Shown here one piece after another: positions 20,043-28,834 of a stretch of 64,000 bases of DNA; position 1 is the stretch's first letter; every line of letters begins with the position of its first letter. A program made the translations under genes and the position numbers. This DNA is from Bifidobacterium sp. (lineage in GTDB: Bacteria; Actinomycetota; Actinomycetes; Actinomycetales; Bifidobacteriaceae). The stretch lies in the NCBI GenBank assembly GCA_024104275.1, contig JAGGHK010000003.1:152609-216608 (forward strand). The letters run 5' to 3'. Below the pieces are notes generated by a model. It was given only the letters and a program-made list of their open reading frames with translations, was not told the DNA's origin and made no database searches.

Positions 20043-20471
20043 TCAGCCTTCGACCGTGATGCCCATCGAACGGGCGGTGCCCGCGATGATCTTCATTCCG
20101 GCCTCGACGTCACGAGCGGACAGATCGGCCATCTTGGTCTCGGCGATCTCACGGACCTGTGCCGAAGTCACGGTTCCGACCTTGTGGGTCAGCGGGTTGT
20201 CGGTGCCCTTCTTGATGCCTGCGGCCTTGAGCAGAAGCGCTGCGGCCGGCGGGGTCTTAAGGATGTAATCGAAGGAACGATCCTCATAGACGGTGATTTC
20301 GACAGGAATAACCTGTCCCATCTTGTCTTTCGTCGCTTCGTTGTAGGACTTGCAGAAGTCCATGATGTTGACGCCGTGCGAACCGAGGGCAGGACCGAGC
20401 GGCGGGGCAGGATTGGCCTTGCCGGCCTCGATCTGCAGCTTGATCAGCGCAGTGACCTTTTTCTTAGCCAT
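20043..20471 (-). CDS. rplK: 50S ribosomal protein L11
   Basis: 142 residues. It has the canonical [20 protein letters not shown] start with the proline pair of the L11 N-domain. The C-domain has [20 protein letters not shown] and ends [15 protein letters not shown]11 binds 23S rRNA at the GTPase-associated centre and is needed for the stringent response. The ribosome site AAAAGGAG precedes ATG 20471. It is the first gene of the rplK-rplA operon, separated from nusG by a 393-base gap with its own promoter. Confidence 0.98.
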
Positions 20472-20640
20472 GGAAATGGCTCCTTTTCATTGTCCGTGCG
20501 GTAATGACGGTCGCCCACGACACCTTGCGATATATCAGGTTCCAGTCTTTCCAGTAAGTTGTCATCTTGCAACGACCAACAAACCTAACTGTTTATAAAA
20601 CCGGAACCGACATCTGCCAGTCTCGGTAAAACCGTTGGTA

Positions 20641-20669
20641 TATCTAGTGTCACGGGTCTCCTCCCGCAA
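20641..20669 (-). promoter_or_regulatory. candidate sigma-70-type promoter for rplK-rplA
   Basis: Minus strand TTGCGG (20669-20664), a 17-base spacer, then TAGATA (20646-20641), about 170 bases before rplK. This leaves a long leader. The 393-base gap 20472-20864 otherwise holds the nusG-side hairpin and no coding frame. Two GAGACCCG copies flank the -35 element. Confidence 0.45.
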
Positions 20670-20809
20670 CTGATATTGCTGTGCTGTGCTAGCGGGTCTC
20701 CCCTCCAGACACAAGCCTTTCCATTATTCCAACTATGCGAGACAATAATCGGGCTGATTCAAGAACCGTTATTGCCCGAATCGGTAACAATGCCTCTGAT
20801 ACGAATGAC

Positions 20810-20833
20810 GCCGCAGACCTTGCGACCTGCGGC
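20810..20833 (-). terminator. hairpin downstream of nusG
   Basis: GCCGCAG and CTGCGGC (7 bp, extendable by GATGA/TCATC) flank a 10-base loop, about 30 bases past the nusG stop. The run after it on the minus strand is not T-rich, so this is a weak or factor-assisted terminator candidate. Confidence 0.5.
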
Positions 20834-20864
20834 ATCATCATACAAAATCTAAACGAAACGGGAC

Positions 20865-21788
20865 TCAGACAATCTTCTCGACCTGGCTGAAACCAAGCTC
20901 GACCGGGGTATCGCGACCGAAGATGGAGACCAGGACAGTGAGCTTCTGCGTGGTGGGCTCGACGTCGGAAACCGCACCGGCCATCGTGGCGAATGGGCCG
21001 TCGATGACGGTGACCTGATCGCCGACCTTATAGGAGGCCTCGACAGTGCGCTTCTTGGCGGCTGCAGGCTTGTCGCCCGCTTCCTTCAGCGCCTGGGAAG
21101 CAATCATCGGAGCCATCATCTTGACGACATCCTTACGGCTCAGCGGTGCGGGCTCCTTGGTGGGGCCTACGAAGCCGGTGACGCCTTCCGTCTCGCGGAC
21201 GATACGACGGGCGTTTTCGTCGGGCCACATGCGGATGAGCACGTAACCAGGCACACGCACGCGGGTGACAACCTTCTTGCCCTTGTCGGTATGCTTCTCG
21301 ACCTCTTCCATCGGCACTTCGATCTGAAAGATCTGGTCTTCGAGACCATAGCTTTGGATACGGGACTCGACGTTGGCCTTCACGCGCTTCTCATAGCCGG
21401 AATAGGTGTGGAGCACATACCACTTGCCATCCAGACCGCGCAGGCTCTTGGAGAATTCCTTGACGGCCTTGGCACCGACATCATCAGCGTCTTCACCTTC
21501 GGAGCTCGTCGTGCCATCAGAGGTTGATTCAGTAGTGGTATCGGCCGTGTCGGAAGTGTTTTCAGACGCATTGCCAGTTGCTGAGGAGTCTTCGGCGGAG
21601 GTAGTATCCGCAGAATCGTCGGAAGCCTTTTCGACAGCGCCCGTGTTCTCGATACCCGCAACGGCATTGACCGCCGCACTGTCGACATTTTGATCTGCGG
21701 CAGCAGCTGCAGTCTGATCGTCGTTCGGCAAATCGGGCAATGAGTCCAAGCCTTCGAGTTTTACTTCATTATCCATGCTGTTAGTCAC
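20865..21788 (-). CDS. nusG: transcription elongation/termination factor NusG with long acidic N-terminal extension
   Basis: 307 residues. An acidic Ser/Thr/Asp/Ala-rich extension of about 120 residues precedes the NGN domain ([20 protein letters not shown] ... [19 protein letters not shown]) and the C-terminal KOW domain ([21 protein letters not shown]). NusG binds RNA polymerase and couples transcription with Rho and with the ribosome. The extension is usual in actinobacteria, though its exact sequence is poorly conserved. It lies 18 bases downstream of secE, the standard secE-nusG pair. Confidence 0.97.
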   Translation of the reverse strand: MTNSMDNEVKLEGLDSLPDLPNDDQTAAAAADQNVDSAAVNAVAGIENTGAVEKASDDSADTTSAEDSSATGNASENTSDTADTTTESTSDGTTSSEGEDADDVGAKAVKEFSKSLRGLDGKWYVLHTYSGYEKRVKANVESRIQSYGLEDQIFQIEVPMEEVEKHTDKGKKVVTRVRVPGYVLIRMWPDENARRIVRETEGVTGFVGPTKEPAPLSRKDVVKMMAPMIASQALKEAGDKPAAAKKRTVEASYKVGDQVTVIDGPFATMAGAVSDVEPTTQKLTVLVSIFGRDTPVELGFSQVEKIV

Positions 21789-21806
21789 CTTTAAAATCGT
21801 TTACGC

Positions 21807-22034
21807 TCAGCCAAAGATCCAGAGAGTCAGCTTGCCGAGACCGAAATCCATACCCGAAACAAGTGCCATCAGAATGACCACGAAAAGAAACACGGCAACC
21901 GACCAACCGGCCAGTTCCTTGGCACTCGGCGTGACGACCTTACGCAATTCGTCGATAACCTGCTTGATGAACAAGCCGATACGCATAAAAATGTTCGGCT
22001 TGACGCTCTCTTCAGACTCGTGTGCCTTCGCCAT
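21807..22034 (-). CDS. secE: protein translocase subunit SecE
   Basis: 75 residues, with one membrane helix at the C-terminal half (WSVAVFLFVVILMALVSGMDFG) preceded by the conserved amphipathic segment FIKQVIDELRKVVTPSAKEL. SecE clamps the SecY channel of the Sec translocon in the cytoplasmic membrane. The short single-helix form is the usual type outside Enterobacteria. It follows tRNA-Trp by 29 bases and is probably co-transcribed with nusG. Confidence 0.96.
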   Translation of the reverse strand: MAKAHESEESVKPNIFMRIGLFIKQVIDELRKVVTPSAKELAGWSVAVFLFVVILMALVSGMDFGLGKLTLWIFG

Positions 22035-22063
22035 ATCCGTCCTTCGTTTGGCTTGTGATTACT

Positions 22064-22139
22064 TGGCAGGGAAGGCGGGACTCGAACCCACAACCTACGG
22101 TTTTGGAGACCGTTGCGCTACCAATTGCGCCACTTCCCT
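22064..22139 (-). tRNA. tRNA-Trp (CCA anticodon)
   Basis: A 76-nt cloverleaf on the minus strand with acceptor stem AGGGAAG/CTTCCCT, anticodon loop CTCCAAA (anticodon CCA), TTCGAGTCC T-loop region and an encoded 3' CCA. The tRNA-Trp/secE/nusG order is typical of bifidobacteria and related actinobacteria. Confidence 0.97.
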
Positions 22140-22342
22140 AGGTGAACTCTGTCCACGATACTCGAAGCACGAGACCATACGACATAAACCGCCGAAGGAA
22201 TAGTCTAGCCGCTTTTCACAGTTTCGTCCACTCCACGTGTCGCGGTGACATCGGCTGCAATGGAGTAAAAGCAACGATTTAATTCATCGTTTTGCCGTGG
22301 TTGTCGGAAAACGTCACGATCAAATCTGCCAAAATCGGGGGT

Positions 22343-22440
22343 CTTGGCGCACCAAGTGACTCAAAAATAGAAGAATCACCACCAATTCCCACAAAAACAA
22401 ACCACTCGGCGCACCAAGACCATGGGAATATGACGAGTTT
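22343..22440. repeat. 62-bp-period palindrome repeat, two units
   Basis: CTTGGCGCACCAAG at 22343 and CTCGGCGCACCAAG at 22405 are exactly 62 bases apart. The first is followed by CAAAAATAGAAGAAT, matching the block found after the palindromes at 32720-32940. The stretch 22140-22561 between the aminotransferase gene and tRNA-Trp has no gene. It also holds the tRNA promoter region and a 12-bp palindrome TTCCGGCCGGAA at 22483-22494. Confidence 0.7.
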
Positions 22441-22561
22441 CATGCCGGAATCATCGGAAACGGAAAGACCAAGCAGATTGAGTTCCGGCCGGAATCACCA
22501 ACAGCGCAAAAGAAGCTCAGTCTCTCCGCTTCCCAAACATCTTGTTCTAAATCGATGCGAT

Positions 22562-23767
22562 TCAGCCGACCCATTCCTTGAAGCGGCGCATGCCCTCTGC
22601 CAGGTCGTCGTCGGCGAGCGCGTACGAGAAACGCAGGAAGCCAGGGGCGCCGAAGCCCTCTCCGGGAACGGCCGCGACGTGGGCTTCCTCGAGCAGGAGC
22701 TCGGCCAGTTCGGAGGAAGTCTTGGCAACTGTTCCGTTTTTGCCGAGCGGACGGTTCAGCAGCGCGGTGACATCGGGAAGAGCATAGAACGCTCCTTTGG
22801 GCGTGCGGCAGGTGACGCCATTGACGGCGTTGAGACCGGCGACGATGGCCTTGCGACGCTTGTCGAACGCCTTGCGCATCATCGCCACTGCATCAAGTGA
22901 GCCAGAGACAGCCGTGAATGCCGCTTGCTGACAAACGTCGGCGACGTTGGAGGTCATATGGCCTTGCAGTTTGGCAGCGGCCTTGGCGACCGGAACGGAA
23001 CCAATCAGCCAGCCGACACGCCAGCCGGTCATCGCGTAGGTCTTGGCCACGCCGTTCATGACGATGAGTTGGTCGCGGACTTCCGGCACCACCGCGCCGA
23101 TATACGCGGTTTTCTCGCCGTCATAGGTCAAGTGTTCGTAAATTTCATCGCTCAGGACCCAGACGTGATGCTCAACGGCCCACTCGCCTATGGCGCGCAC
23201 CGTCTCTTCGCTCCACACCGCGCCGGTAGGGTTGGAGGGCGTGTTGACGAAAATGGCTTTGGTACGCGGCGTGCGCACGGCTTCAAGCGCCTCGACGGTG
23301 GGCTCGAAACCGTTCTCTGCGCCGCTGAAAACCGTGACGGGTTTGCCGCCGGCCAACTTTACAGCCTCGGGATACGTCGTCCAATACGGGGCCGGAATGA
23401 TAACCTCGTCTCCGGGATTAATCAGAATCTGCAGGGCCTCGTAGACGGCCTGTTTGCCGCCGTTGGTCACCACGACCTGATCGGGCGAAATCTCGTAACC
23501 GGAATCGCGTAGCGTCTTTTCGGCAACGGCCTTGCGAAGCTGCGGCAGGCCAGGGGTCGGGGTGTATCGATGGTTCTTCGGGTCGTGGCACGCAGCGGCA
23601 GCCGCGTCAATGATATAATCGGGGGTCGGGAAATTAGGCTCGCCGGCACCGAAACCGATGACGTCGATACCACTGGCTTTCATCGCCTTCGCCTTGGAAT
23701 CCACGGCCAGCGTGGCACTCGGAGCCACACAATTGATACGGTCACTCAACGTCCGCCACTCTGCCAT
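22562..23767 (-). CDS. aspC: class I/II aminotransferase, aspartate aminotransferase type
   Basis: 401 residues of the fold-type I family. [11 protein letters not shown] is at about residue 102, [11 protein letters not shown] at about 175-185 contacts the cofactor, and LSDEIYEHL has Asp207. The PLP lysine lies in [14 protein letters not shown] (Lys242), with Arg250 after it. It would move amino groups between aspartate and 2-oxoglutarate, feeding the lysine/threonine/methionine branch whose genes lie further along; another amino acid substrate cannot be excluded. It is downstream of proB with 266 bases between, so probably an independent unit. Confidence 0.9.
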   Translation of the reverse strand: MAEWRTLSDRINCVAPSATLAVDSKAKAMKASGIDVIGFGAGEPNFPTPDYIIDAAAAACHDPKNHRYTPTPGLPQLRKAVAEKTLRDSGYEISPDQVVVTNGGKQAVYEALQILINPGDEVIIPAPYWTTYPEAVKLAGGKPVTVFSGAENGFEPTVEALEAVRTPRTKAIFVNTPSNPTGAVWSEETVRAIGEWAVEHHVWVLSDEIYEHLTYDGEKTAYIGAVVPEVRDQLIVMNGVAKTYAMTGWRVGWLIGSVPVAKAAAKLQGHMTSNVADVCQQAAFTAVSGSLDAVAMMRKAFDKRRKAIVAGLNAVNGVTCRTPKGAFYALPDVTALLNRPLGKNGTVAKTSSELAELLLEEAHVAAVPGEGFGAPGFLRFSYALADDDLAEGMRRFKEWVG

Positions 23768-23912
23768 TTTTATCTCCCGCGCTCTTGAGTGTCATTACCA
23801 ACTCAAGACTAGACCGCCGTGGCGAATTGGCAGGACGAATGCGCATATAACGAAATATCGGATATCAACGGCAAATGCCATCCCCAGCCAAGGTGCGTTC
23901 ATGCGGTTGCGA

Positions 23913-23990
23913 CAGATTCAAGCCACTGAGGCCATACCAACGGCTCATTTCTAGCGCAACGCCATAATTCCGCCAGATTCAAGCCACTGA
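23913..23990. repeat. 17-bp direct repeat, 61-bp spacing
   Basis: CAGATTCAAGCCACTGA occurs at 23913-23929 and 23974-23990 in the gap between the proB stop and the aminotransferase start. A partial inverted repeat (AGCGC...GCCATA with TATGGCGCT) lies around and between them. It could be a regulator site or a decayed repeat element. Confidence 0.6.
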
Positions 23991-24033
23991 CATCGCCTCA
24001 GCGGCCTGTATATGGCGCTATTTCTCTACAGAT

Positions 24034-25167
24034 TTACAGGAGGACCAGATTATCGCGGTGGACGAGCGGATGGGCGTACTCCTCGCCGAGCAGGCGCTTG
24101 AGCTGGGAGGTGTCGCGGCCTAAAGTGTGCGGAATTTCATCGGAATCGAAACTCGAGAGGCCTTTGGCAATGTGATTGCCGTCTTCGTCGTCAATCCAAA
24201 CAGGGTCACCAGCGGAAAAATCGCCGTGGACTTCGAGCACGCCAGCGGCCAACAGACTTGCCTTGCCGCCGAGCACCGCCTTGATCGCGCCTTTGTCACC
24301 GACCAATGAACCGCGCGGGTTCGCGGCGAAACCGATCCACAGGCGACGCGAGGAATCGCGATGGGCTGTGGGCGCGAAGGCCGTGCCCGTTGGCTTGCCG
24401 TCCAACGCATTTGCAATGTTGCTGGCACTGGTAAGCACGACGGGAATGCCGGAATTGACTGCTATACGCGCAGCTTCCAGCTTGGTGACCATACCGCCGC
24501 TGCCGACACCGGACGAACTGCCGCCCACCGAAACCTCGTTCAGAATTTCGTCTACGTCCGGTACAAAACCAACTCGCTTGGCGTTTGGTTTGGAGGGCGG
24601 AGCGGTATAAAGGCCGTCAATGTCAGTGAGCAGAACCAACGCATCCGCACGTACCAGATTGGCGACCAGAGTGGAAAGATGATCGTTGTCGCCGAAGCGG
24701 ATTTCATTGGTCGCCAACGCGTCGTTTTCGTTGACAATCGGCACCACATTGAGGTCAAGCAGCCTACGCAACGTACGCTGGGCATTACGGTAGCGCGAGG
24801 CGTGCATCGTATCGTCAGCGGTCAGGAGAATCTGGCCGACACGCACGCCGTAACGTGCGAAACCGGTCTCATAATGCTGCATCAAGACACCTTGACCAAC
24901 CGAAGCCGCGGCTTGCTGCGTCGAGACATCGGCCGGTCTCGCGTCGAAACCGAGCGGGCCGAAACCTGCGGCGATGGCACCAGACGAGACCAGCACCATG
25001 CGGGTGCCGTTCTTGGCGGCTTGGGCCAAAACCTCAACCAGGGCGCCGACCTTATCCGTATCCAAATGTCCGGAAGGCTTGGTCAGCGAGCTGGAACCGA
25101 CCTTCACGACGACGGTTTGCGCGTCCGCCACCAATTGACGAACCTGCGACTCACTTGCTGCGTTCAT
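24034..25167 (-). CDS. proB: glutamate 5-kinase
   Basis: 377 residues. The amino-acid-kinase domain has VVKVGSSSLTKPSG, VSSGAIAAGFGPLGF, NENDALATNEIRFGDNDHLS and LLTDIDGLYTAPP. It is followed by a PUA domain from about residue 285 (KGAIKAVLGGKASLLAAGV). It phosphorylates glutamate in the first step of proline synthesis. The ribosome site before ATG 25167 is weak (CAGGTGGCAG). It lies downstream of obgE on the same strand, with a 255-base gap in which I see no gene. Confidence 0.97.
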   Translation of the reverse strand: MNAASESQVRQLVADAQTVVVKVGSSSLTKPSGHLDTDKVGALVEVLAQAAKNGTRMVLVSSGAIAAGFGPLGFDARPADVSTQQAAASVGQGVLMQHYETGFARYGVRVGQILLTADDTMHASRYRNAQRTLRRLLDLNVVPIVNENDALATNEIRFGDNDHLSTLVANLVRADALVLLTDIDGLYTAPPSKPNAKRVGFVPDVDEILNEVSVGGSSSGVGSGGMVTKLEAARIAVNSGIPVVLTSASNIANALDGKPTGTAFAPTAHRDSSRRLWIGFAANPRGSLVGDKGAIKAVLGGKASLLAAGVLEVHGDFSAGDPVWIDDEDGNHIAKGLSSFDSDEIPHTLGRDTSQLKRLLGEEYAHPLVHRDNLVLL

Positions 25168-25422
25168 GAACTGCCACCTGTTTTACGTTTTTCACCGTCT
25201 GCCGCCTTCGTAGAAGACGAAGCGCTTCTCGTTCCATCCCAAATTATATATGTACAACCATGAATGGCATCTATGAAGCCAACCTATGCCTTCACCTGTC
25301 GCTGCGAAACATTTGGTGCCAAATTGTTTCAGACGACATTGCCGAATCACAAGCCTCATTATTCAGGCAGAATGAACCGGGGCGAGCCTAGCAAATTCAA
25401 AGTCCACCCCGGCGATTCCGCA

Positions 25423-27126
25423 TCAGTTAGTGCCGGACCCGTTCTCGATGTCATCGTCGTGGCCGCCGAGAATCGCGTGCTCGTCGTGACGGTCGTCGTC
25501 GACACTCGGGTCGGCCCAGTGGCCGGCGGTGCGTTCCTGGCGCATGGCCTCACGTACGGCGGTTTTGGCATCCATCATTTCGTGATATTGACGGCGGCGT
25601 TCGGCGTTGGTACGGCGACGGACGCGGTTGCCGTCGCCACCGTCATCCAGACGCAAATCTTTGCCACGGGCACCCAGTTGGGCGCCATCGAGCATTTCCG
25701 CTCCGGCGGCGATGGTCGGGTCCCAATCGAAAGCAACCGCGTTCTCGCCCTTGCCGATACGCACTTCGTCGCCGGGCTTGGCACCGTGGCGACGCAACTC
25801 GTCCTCAACACCCAAACCAGCCAACCGGTCTGCGAGATAGCCCACGGCCTCGTCGTTGTCGAAATTGGTCTGGCGAACCCATCGTTCCGGCTTCGCGCCA
25901 GTGACGGTGAACCACACGGCTCCCCTGCGGTTACTTTCGCGTTCGACATGGAAATCGAGCGATGTGCCACGTTCGTCATCGGCTCGGCGACGCCTACGCG
26001 CCGGCTGCTCCAACGGTTTGATGATCACGCGTTCTTCATCGCGTTCGGCTTCTTCCTCAGCCAATTTCGCGCGCAATTCGGTGACCATCTTGCCCAAGGC
26101 GAAGCCGAGTTCCTTCAAGCCCCCATGCGAAGCCGTGGAAACGATGAAAGTCTTGAGCCCCATCTTCTCGAACTCCGGACGCACGAATTCCGCCAATTCC
26201 TTGGCTTCGGGCACGTCGGCCTTGTTGAGGATGATGACGCGCGGGCGCTCGGGAATCGGAATGACGCCGAGAGGCAATTTGAGCTGTGCGGCATATTTCG
26301 CCAGCTCGTCTTCCAGCGCGTGGTAATCGGAAATCGGGTCACGATCCGGTTCCAGCGTCGCGCAATCAATGACGTGCGCGATGATTTCGGTGCGTTCGAT
26401 ATGGCGCAGGAACTCAAGGCCGAGCCCCTTGCCTTCCGAAGCCCCGGGGATGAGCCCCGGCACGTCGGCAATCGTATAGCGGTATTCTTCAAGTTTGACC
26501 ACACCGAGGTTCGGGACCAAGGTGGTGAACGGATAATCGGCGATTTTCGGCTTCGCGGCGCTCATTGCGGCAATCAGGCTCGACTTGCCGGCCGACGGGA
26601 ATCCTACCAACGCCACGTCGGCAATGGATTTGAGCTCAAGTATTACGTCTCGTTCCTCGCCCGGTTCGCCAAGCAACGCGAATCCGGGGGCACGGCGTGT
26701 CTTGTTGGCCAACGCGGCGTTGCCCAAGCCGCCCATACCGCCTGCGGCTGCGACGAACTTGTCCCCCGCGTGGCGCAAATCAGCCAGCTCACGGCCTGGG
26801 TGCTTGGCCTTGCCTTGCGCGCCCTTGGCCTCGAAAATCACCGTCCCCGGCGGAACGGGAAGCACCACGTCGGCGCCTTTCGAGCCGTCCTTGGTATCGC
26901 CCAGGCCCATCGTGCCGCTTTCGGCCTTGCGGTGCGGGACGAAACGATAGTCCAAAAGATTGTTGGCGTTCGCGTCGGCCACGAAGATGACGGAACCGCC
27001 ATCACCGCCGTTACCGCCGTTCGGGCCGGCCAACGGCTTGTATTTCTCGCGCTTGACGCCTGCGGACCCGTTGCCGCCATCCCCGCCCTTGACGTGGACG
27101 GTCACTCTATCTACAAAGTCTGTCAT
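25423..27126 (-). CDS. obgE: Obg-family GTPase with C-terminal extension
   Basis: 567 residues. It has the glycine-rich Obg domain (1-165; [19 protein letters not shown]) and a P-loop [13 protein letters not shown] near residue 176. [14 protein letters not shown] is the switch region, followed by [20 protein letters not shown] and [11 protein letters not shown]. An OCT domain (about 405-480) and a charged His/Asp-rich tail follow. Obg binds the 50S subunit and ppGpp and links ribosome assembly to growth. The site TAAGGTAAGGAACT precedes ATG 27126. Normally it directly follows rpmA; here a 1.4-kb module separates them. Confidence 0.97.
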   Translation of the reverse strand: MTDFVDRVTVHVKGGDGGNGSAGVKREKYKPLAGPNGGNGGDGGSVIFVADANANNLLDYRFVPHRKAESGTMGLGDTKDGSKGADVVLPVPPGTVIFEAKGAQGKAKHPGRELADLRHAGDKFVAAAGGMGGLGNAALANKTRRAPGFALLGEPGEERDVILELKSIADVALVGFPSAGKSSLIAAMSAAKPKIADYPFTTLVPNLGVVKLEEYRYTIADVPGLIPGASEGKGLGLEFLRHIERTEIIAHVIDCATLEPDRDPISDYHALEDELAKYAAQLKLPLGVIPIPERPRVIILNKADVPEAKELAEFVRPEFEKMGLKTFIVSTASHGGLKELGFALGKMVTELRAKLAEEEAERDEERVIIKPLEQPARRRRRADDERGTSLDFHVERESNRRGAVWFTVTGAKPERWVRQTNFDNDEAVGYLADRLAGLGVEDELRRHGAKPGDEVRIGKGENAVAFDWDPTIAAGAEMLDGAQLGARGKDLRLDDGGDGNRVRRRTNAERRRQYHEMMDAKTAVREAMRQERTAGHWADPSVDDDRHDEHAILGGHDDDIENGSGTN

Positions 27127-27359
27127 AGTTCCTTACCTTACCGGTGGGTATTCATCTTCCCATACCCCCACCGACGAGCCAGGCGATTATCGTTTTGGGC
27201 AAAAGCGTTATGTTGACTGAAAGACAAACGACCGTTATCCATGAGCCACACATTAAGACATAACATATTACAAAAATTTAAAAACTGATATTCGCGCAAA
27301 AGACGGATTCCATTTACTTGAGATAAAACTTCAAAAACCACGAATTAAAAATTAAATGG

Positions 27360-27578
27360 TTACAGACGGACAGACTCAGCTATCTGCTTCTTGGTATCTT
27401 GAGCATCCCAGCATGCCCATACTCTATCGATAGCATCCTGTATTTCAGGAGTGATTGGCCTTAATCGAATACTTAAATCAGAACCACCTGCCCATTCATC
27501 ATTTTCAGCTTCATTGGCCCATTCATCCATTTGCTCAGCGGTTATACCAAATCTTTCAAAGATCTCACTGTCATTCAT
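27360..27578 (-). CDS. antitoxin-like small protein, second paralogue
   Basis: 72 residues from ATG 27578 (site GAGGTGAC at correct distance). The sequence SEIFERFGITAEQMDEWANE ... GSDLSIRLRPITPEIQDAID parallels the upstream gene along its full length. The ERFGIT-x-EQMDEW-type helix followed by a short extended segment resembles antitoxins that partner BrnT/DUF4258-like toxins in actinobacteria (known pairing style, family not confirmed). The two genes also share the leader GAGGTGAC-A/T-ATGAA, so the duplication included the ribosome site. The 233-base gap to obgE holds the obgE promoter region and no convincing gene. Confidence 0.55.
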   Translation of the reverse strand: MNDSEIFERFGITAEQMDEWANEAENDEWAGGSDLSIRLRPITPEIQDAIDRVWACWDAQDTKKQIAESVRL

Positions 27579-27613
27579 TGTCACCTCATTGTGCCCTTTA
27601 CGAATATCAAAAA

Positions 27614-27838
27614 CTACGCAACTGCCCGAGCGACCTGCTTCTTTTCTCGCTTGGCTTCCTGCCGCCTATACATATCACACAGTCGATCAAGGCTCCGCTG
27701 CTCTTGAGCAGTAAGTGGCCTTAATTGAATAGACGAACCTGGCTCCAAAGGAAAAGCATCGTTCTCGGCTTCTTCAGTCAGCCGACCCATTTCCTGTTCA
27801 GTGATGTGGAACCGTTCACAGATTTCTTTTTCGTTCAT
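27614..27838 (-). CDS. antitoxin-like small protein, first paralogue
   Basis: 74 residues from ATG 27838. The site GGAGGTGACT overlaps the end of the upstream toxin-like gene, whose TGA ends 2 bases before this ATG, so translation is probably coupled. KEICERFHITEQEMGRLTEE is the helical N-part and SSIQLRPLTAQEQRSLDRL the conserved middle, with a basic C-terminus (AKREKKQVARAV). It is a paralogue of the next gene, 35 bases further on. It likely binds the toxin-like protein; this is inferred from size, order and coupling. Confidence 0.55.
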   Translation of the reverse strand: MNEKEICERFHITEQEMGRLTEEAENDAFPLEPGSSIQLRPLTAQEQRSLDRLCDMYRRQEAKREKKQVARAVA

Positions 27839-27840
27839 AG

Positions 27841-28110
27841 TCACCTCCATAATATTCCAAGTTCTATCAGTATACCTTTTGTGACCGGGGCCTGAGCATG
27901 GAAAATCAACCAGCGGCCATGATCATCATGCGTTGCAACCATCTCCAGCCATCGACCATTACCATCAAGACCAATAGCAACCCAACGGTCTGATTCTCCT
28001 CTTCTAAGGCTTGCATGTATTCGGAAGCGCCACGCAGCCCTGACGTCGTCATCGGTGATGTCAGGATGACGGCGATGGATGCGCGGGTGGATGATCGGGT
28101 CTTCGTTCAT
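27841..28110 (-). CDS. toxin-like small protein (BrnT/DUF4258-like)
   Basis: 89 residues from ATG 28110; an in-frame start at 28188 adds an unlikely leader. HPRIHRRHPDITDDDVRAAW, then ESDRWVAIGLDGNGRWLEMV and DHGRWLIFHAQAPVTKGILI resemble BrnT/DUF4258-like proteins of bacterial toxin-antitoxin pairs. These have a small beta-sheet with a conserved His-helix N-part and a final alpha helix. RNase activity is known for BrnT but cannot be read here. It is the first gene of a three-gene unit and lies in a spot where rpmA and obgE are usually adjacent. Confidence 0.55.
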   Translation of the reverse strand: MNEDPIIHPRIHRRHPDITDDDVRAAWRFRIHASLRRGESDRWVAIGLDGNGRWLEMVATHDDHGRWLIFHAQAPVTKGILIELGILWR

Positions 28111-28178
28111 GGTTCCATTGAACAGGAAATTGGACGAATTCCGCGGGAAAATCGGGTGATGTGGTCGGATGATAGGGG

Positions 28179-28415
28179 TTATCCACATTTGAGGCGTGTC
28201 GCGGCGCCGGGCGCTGAGCTATCCACCGGATTTTGGAGGTAATCCGCAGATCGTCCACTGGATTTTTTGGAGGCATTTCAGTGGCTTCTATCATGTTATC
28301 AATATAAATGAAAAATTATCTAATTCAATATCTCAGATAAACCAAATTATCCACTAAACTAATGAAACCAAGAAATCTGTCCACAATTCTGCATCAGCGC
28401 AAGAAATTATCGACA
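28179..28415. other. AT-rich gap with a cluster of DnaA-box-like 9-mers
   Basis: One perfect DnaA box TTATCCACA (28179-28187) and four related 9-mers lie in the same orientation: CTATCCACC 28219, TTATCCACT 28347, CTGTCCACA 28377, TTATCGACA 28407. They fall in the 434-base gap between the toxin-like start and the rpmA end. No dnaA, dnaN or replication gene is in the window, so this is not the main origin. It could be a DnaA-titration site, a relic of an integrated replicon, or chance in AT-rich DNA. No coding frame is seen. Confidence 0.4.
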
Positions 28416-28484
28416 ACACTGAACGTGCACTTTGGTAAGTAAAACCGTGACTTTACCGGCTGTGTACAAAACTGTTCATAAAAT

Positions 28485-28517
28485 AAAAAGGTCGTACCCA
28501 GTGGGTGCGGCCTTTTT
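28485..28517 (-). terminator. terminator of the rplU-rpmA unit
   Basis: Strong 15-bp stem (AAAAAGGTCGTACCC with its complement, two G-U pairs) around a 3-base loop, with A-runs and T-runs on both sides so it can work in both directions. It is 28 bases after the rpmA stop, so rpmA transcription probably ends before the inserted module and obgE. Confidence 0.85.
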
Positions 28518-28544
28518 ATTAAAAGCTAATTAAGCTCGACTATC

Positions 28545-28796
28545 TCACTCGGAGACCACGTCGACGACCTTACGGTCGCGACGGACGCCGAACTTCACGT
28601 TGCCGTCGGACAGCGCGAACAAGGTGTGATCCTTGCCGGTGCCGACGTTCTCGCCGGCGTGGAACTTGGTGCCACGCTGACGCACGATGATGTTGCCGGC
28701 GACGACAGGCTCGCCACCGAACTTCTTCACGCCGAGGTATTGTGCGCTTGAATCGCGACCGTTGCGGGAAGCGGATGCGCCCTTCTTATGTGCCAT
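28545..28796 (-). CDS. rpmA: 50S ribosomal protein L27
   Basis: 83 residues. It starts [20 protein letters not shown], with the processed-type N-terminal basic stretch that reaches the peptidyl transferase centre. [21 protein letters not shown] is the L27 signature. It follows rplU by 38 bases on the same strand. The site AAGGAACAG is before ATG. Full length and intact. Confidence 0.98.
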   Translation of the reverse strand: MAHKKGASASRNGRDSSAQYLGVKKFGGEPVVAGNIIVRQRGTKFHAGENVGTGKDHTLFALSDGNVKFGVRRDRKVVDVVSE

Positions 28797-28834
28797 TGTC
28801 TGTTCCTTTCAGTCTTTATTAACCGTGACCCGAA

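Noticed and set aside
25264-27216. Long plus-strand open frame of about 650 codons
   Set aside because: Antisense of obgE; no family features, while obgE is certain.
27138-27341. 67-codon minus-strand frame before obgE
   Set aside because: No ribosome site, no recognisable content, in the obgE leader region.
28179-28415. Chromosomal origin of replication
   Set aside because: No dnaA/dnaN nearby; one perfect box only, so recorded only as a DnaA-box-like cluster.
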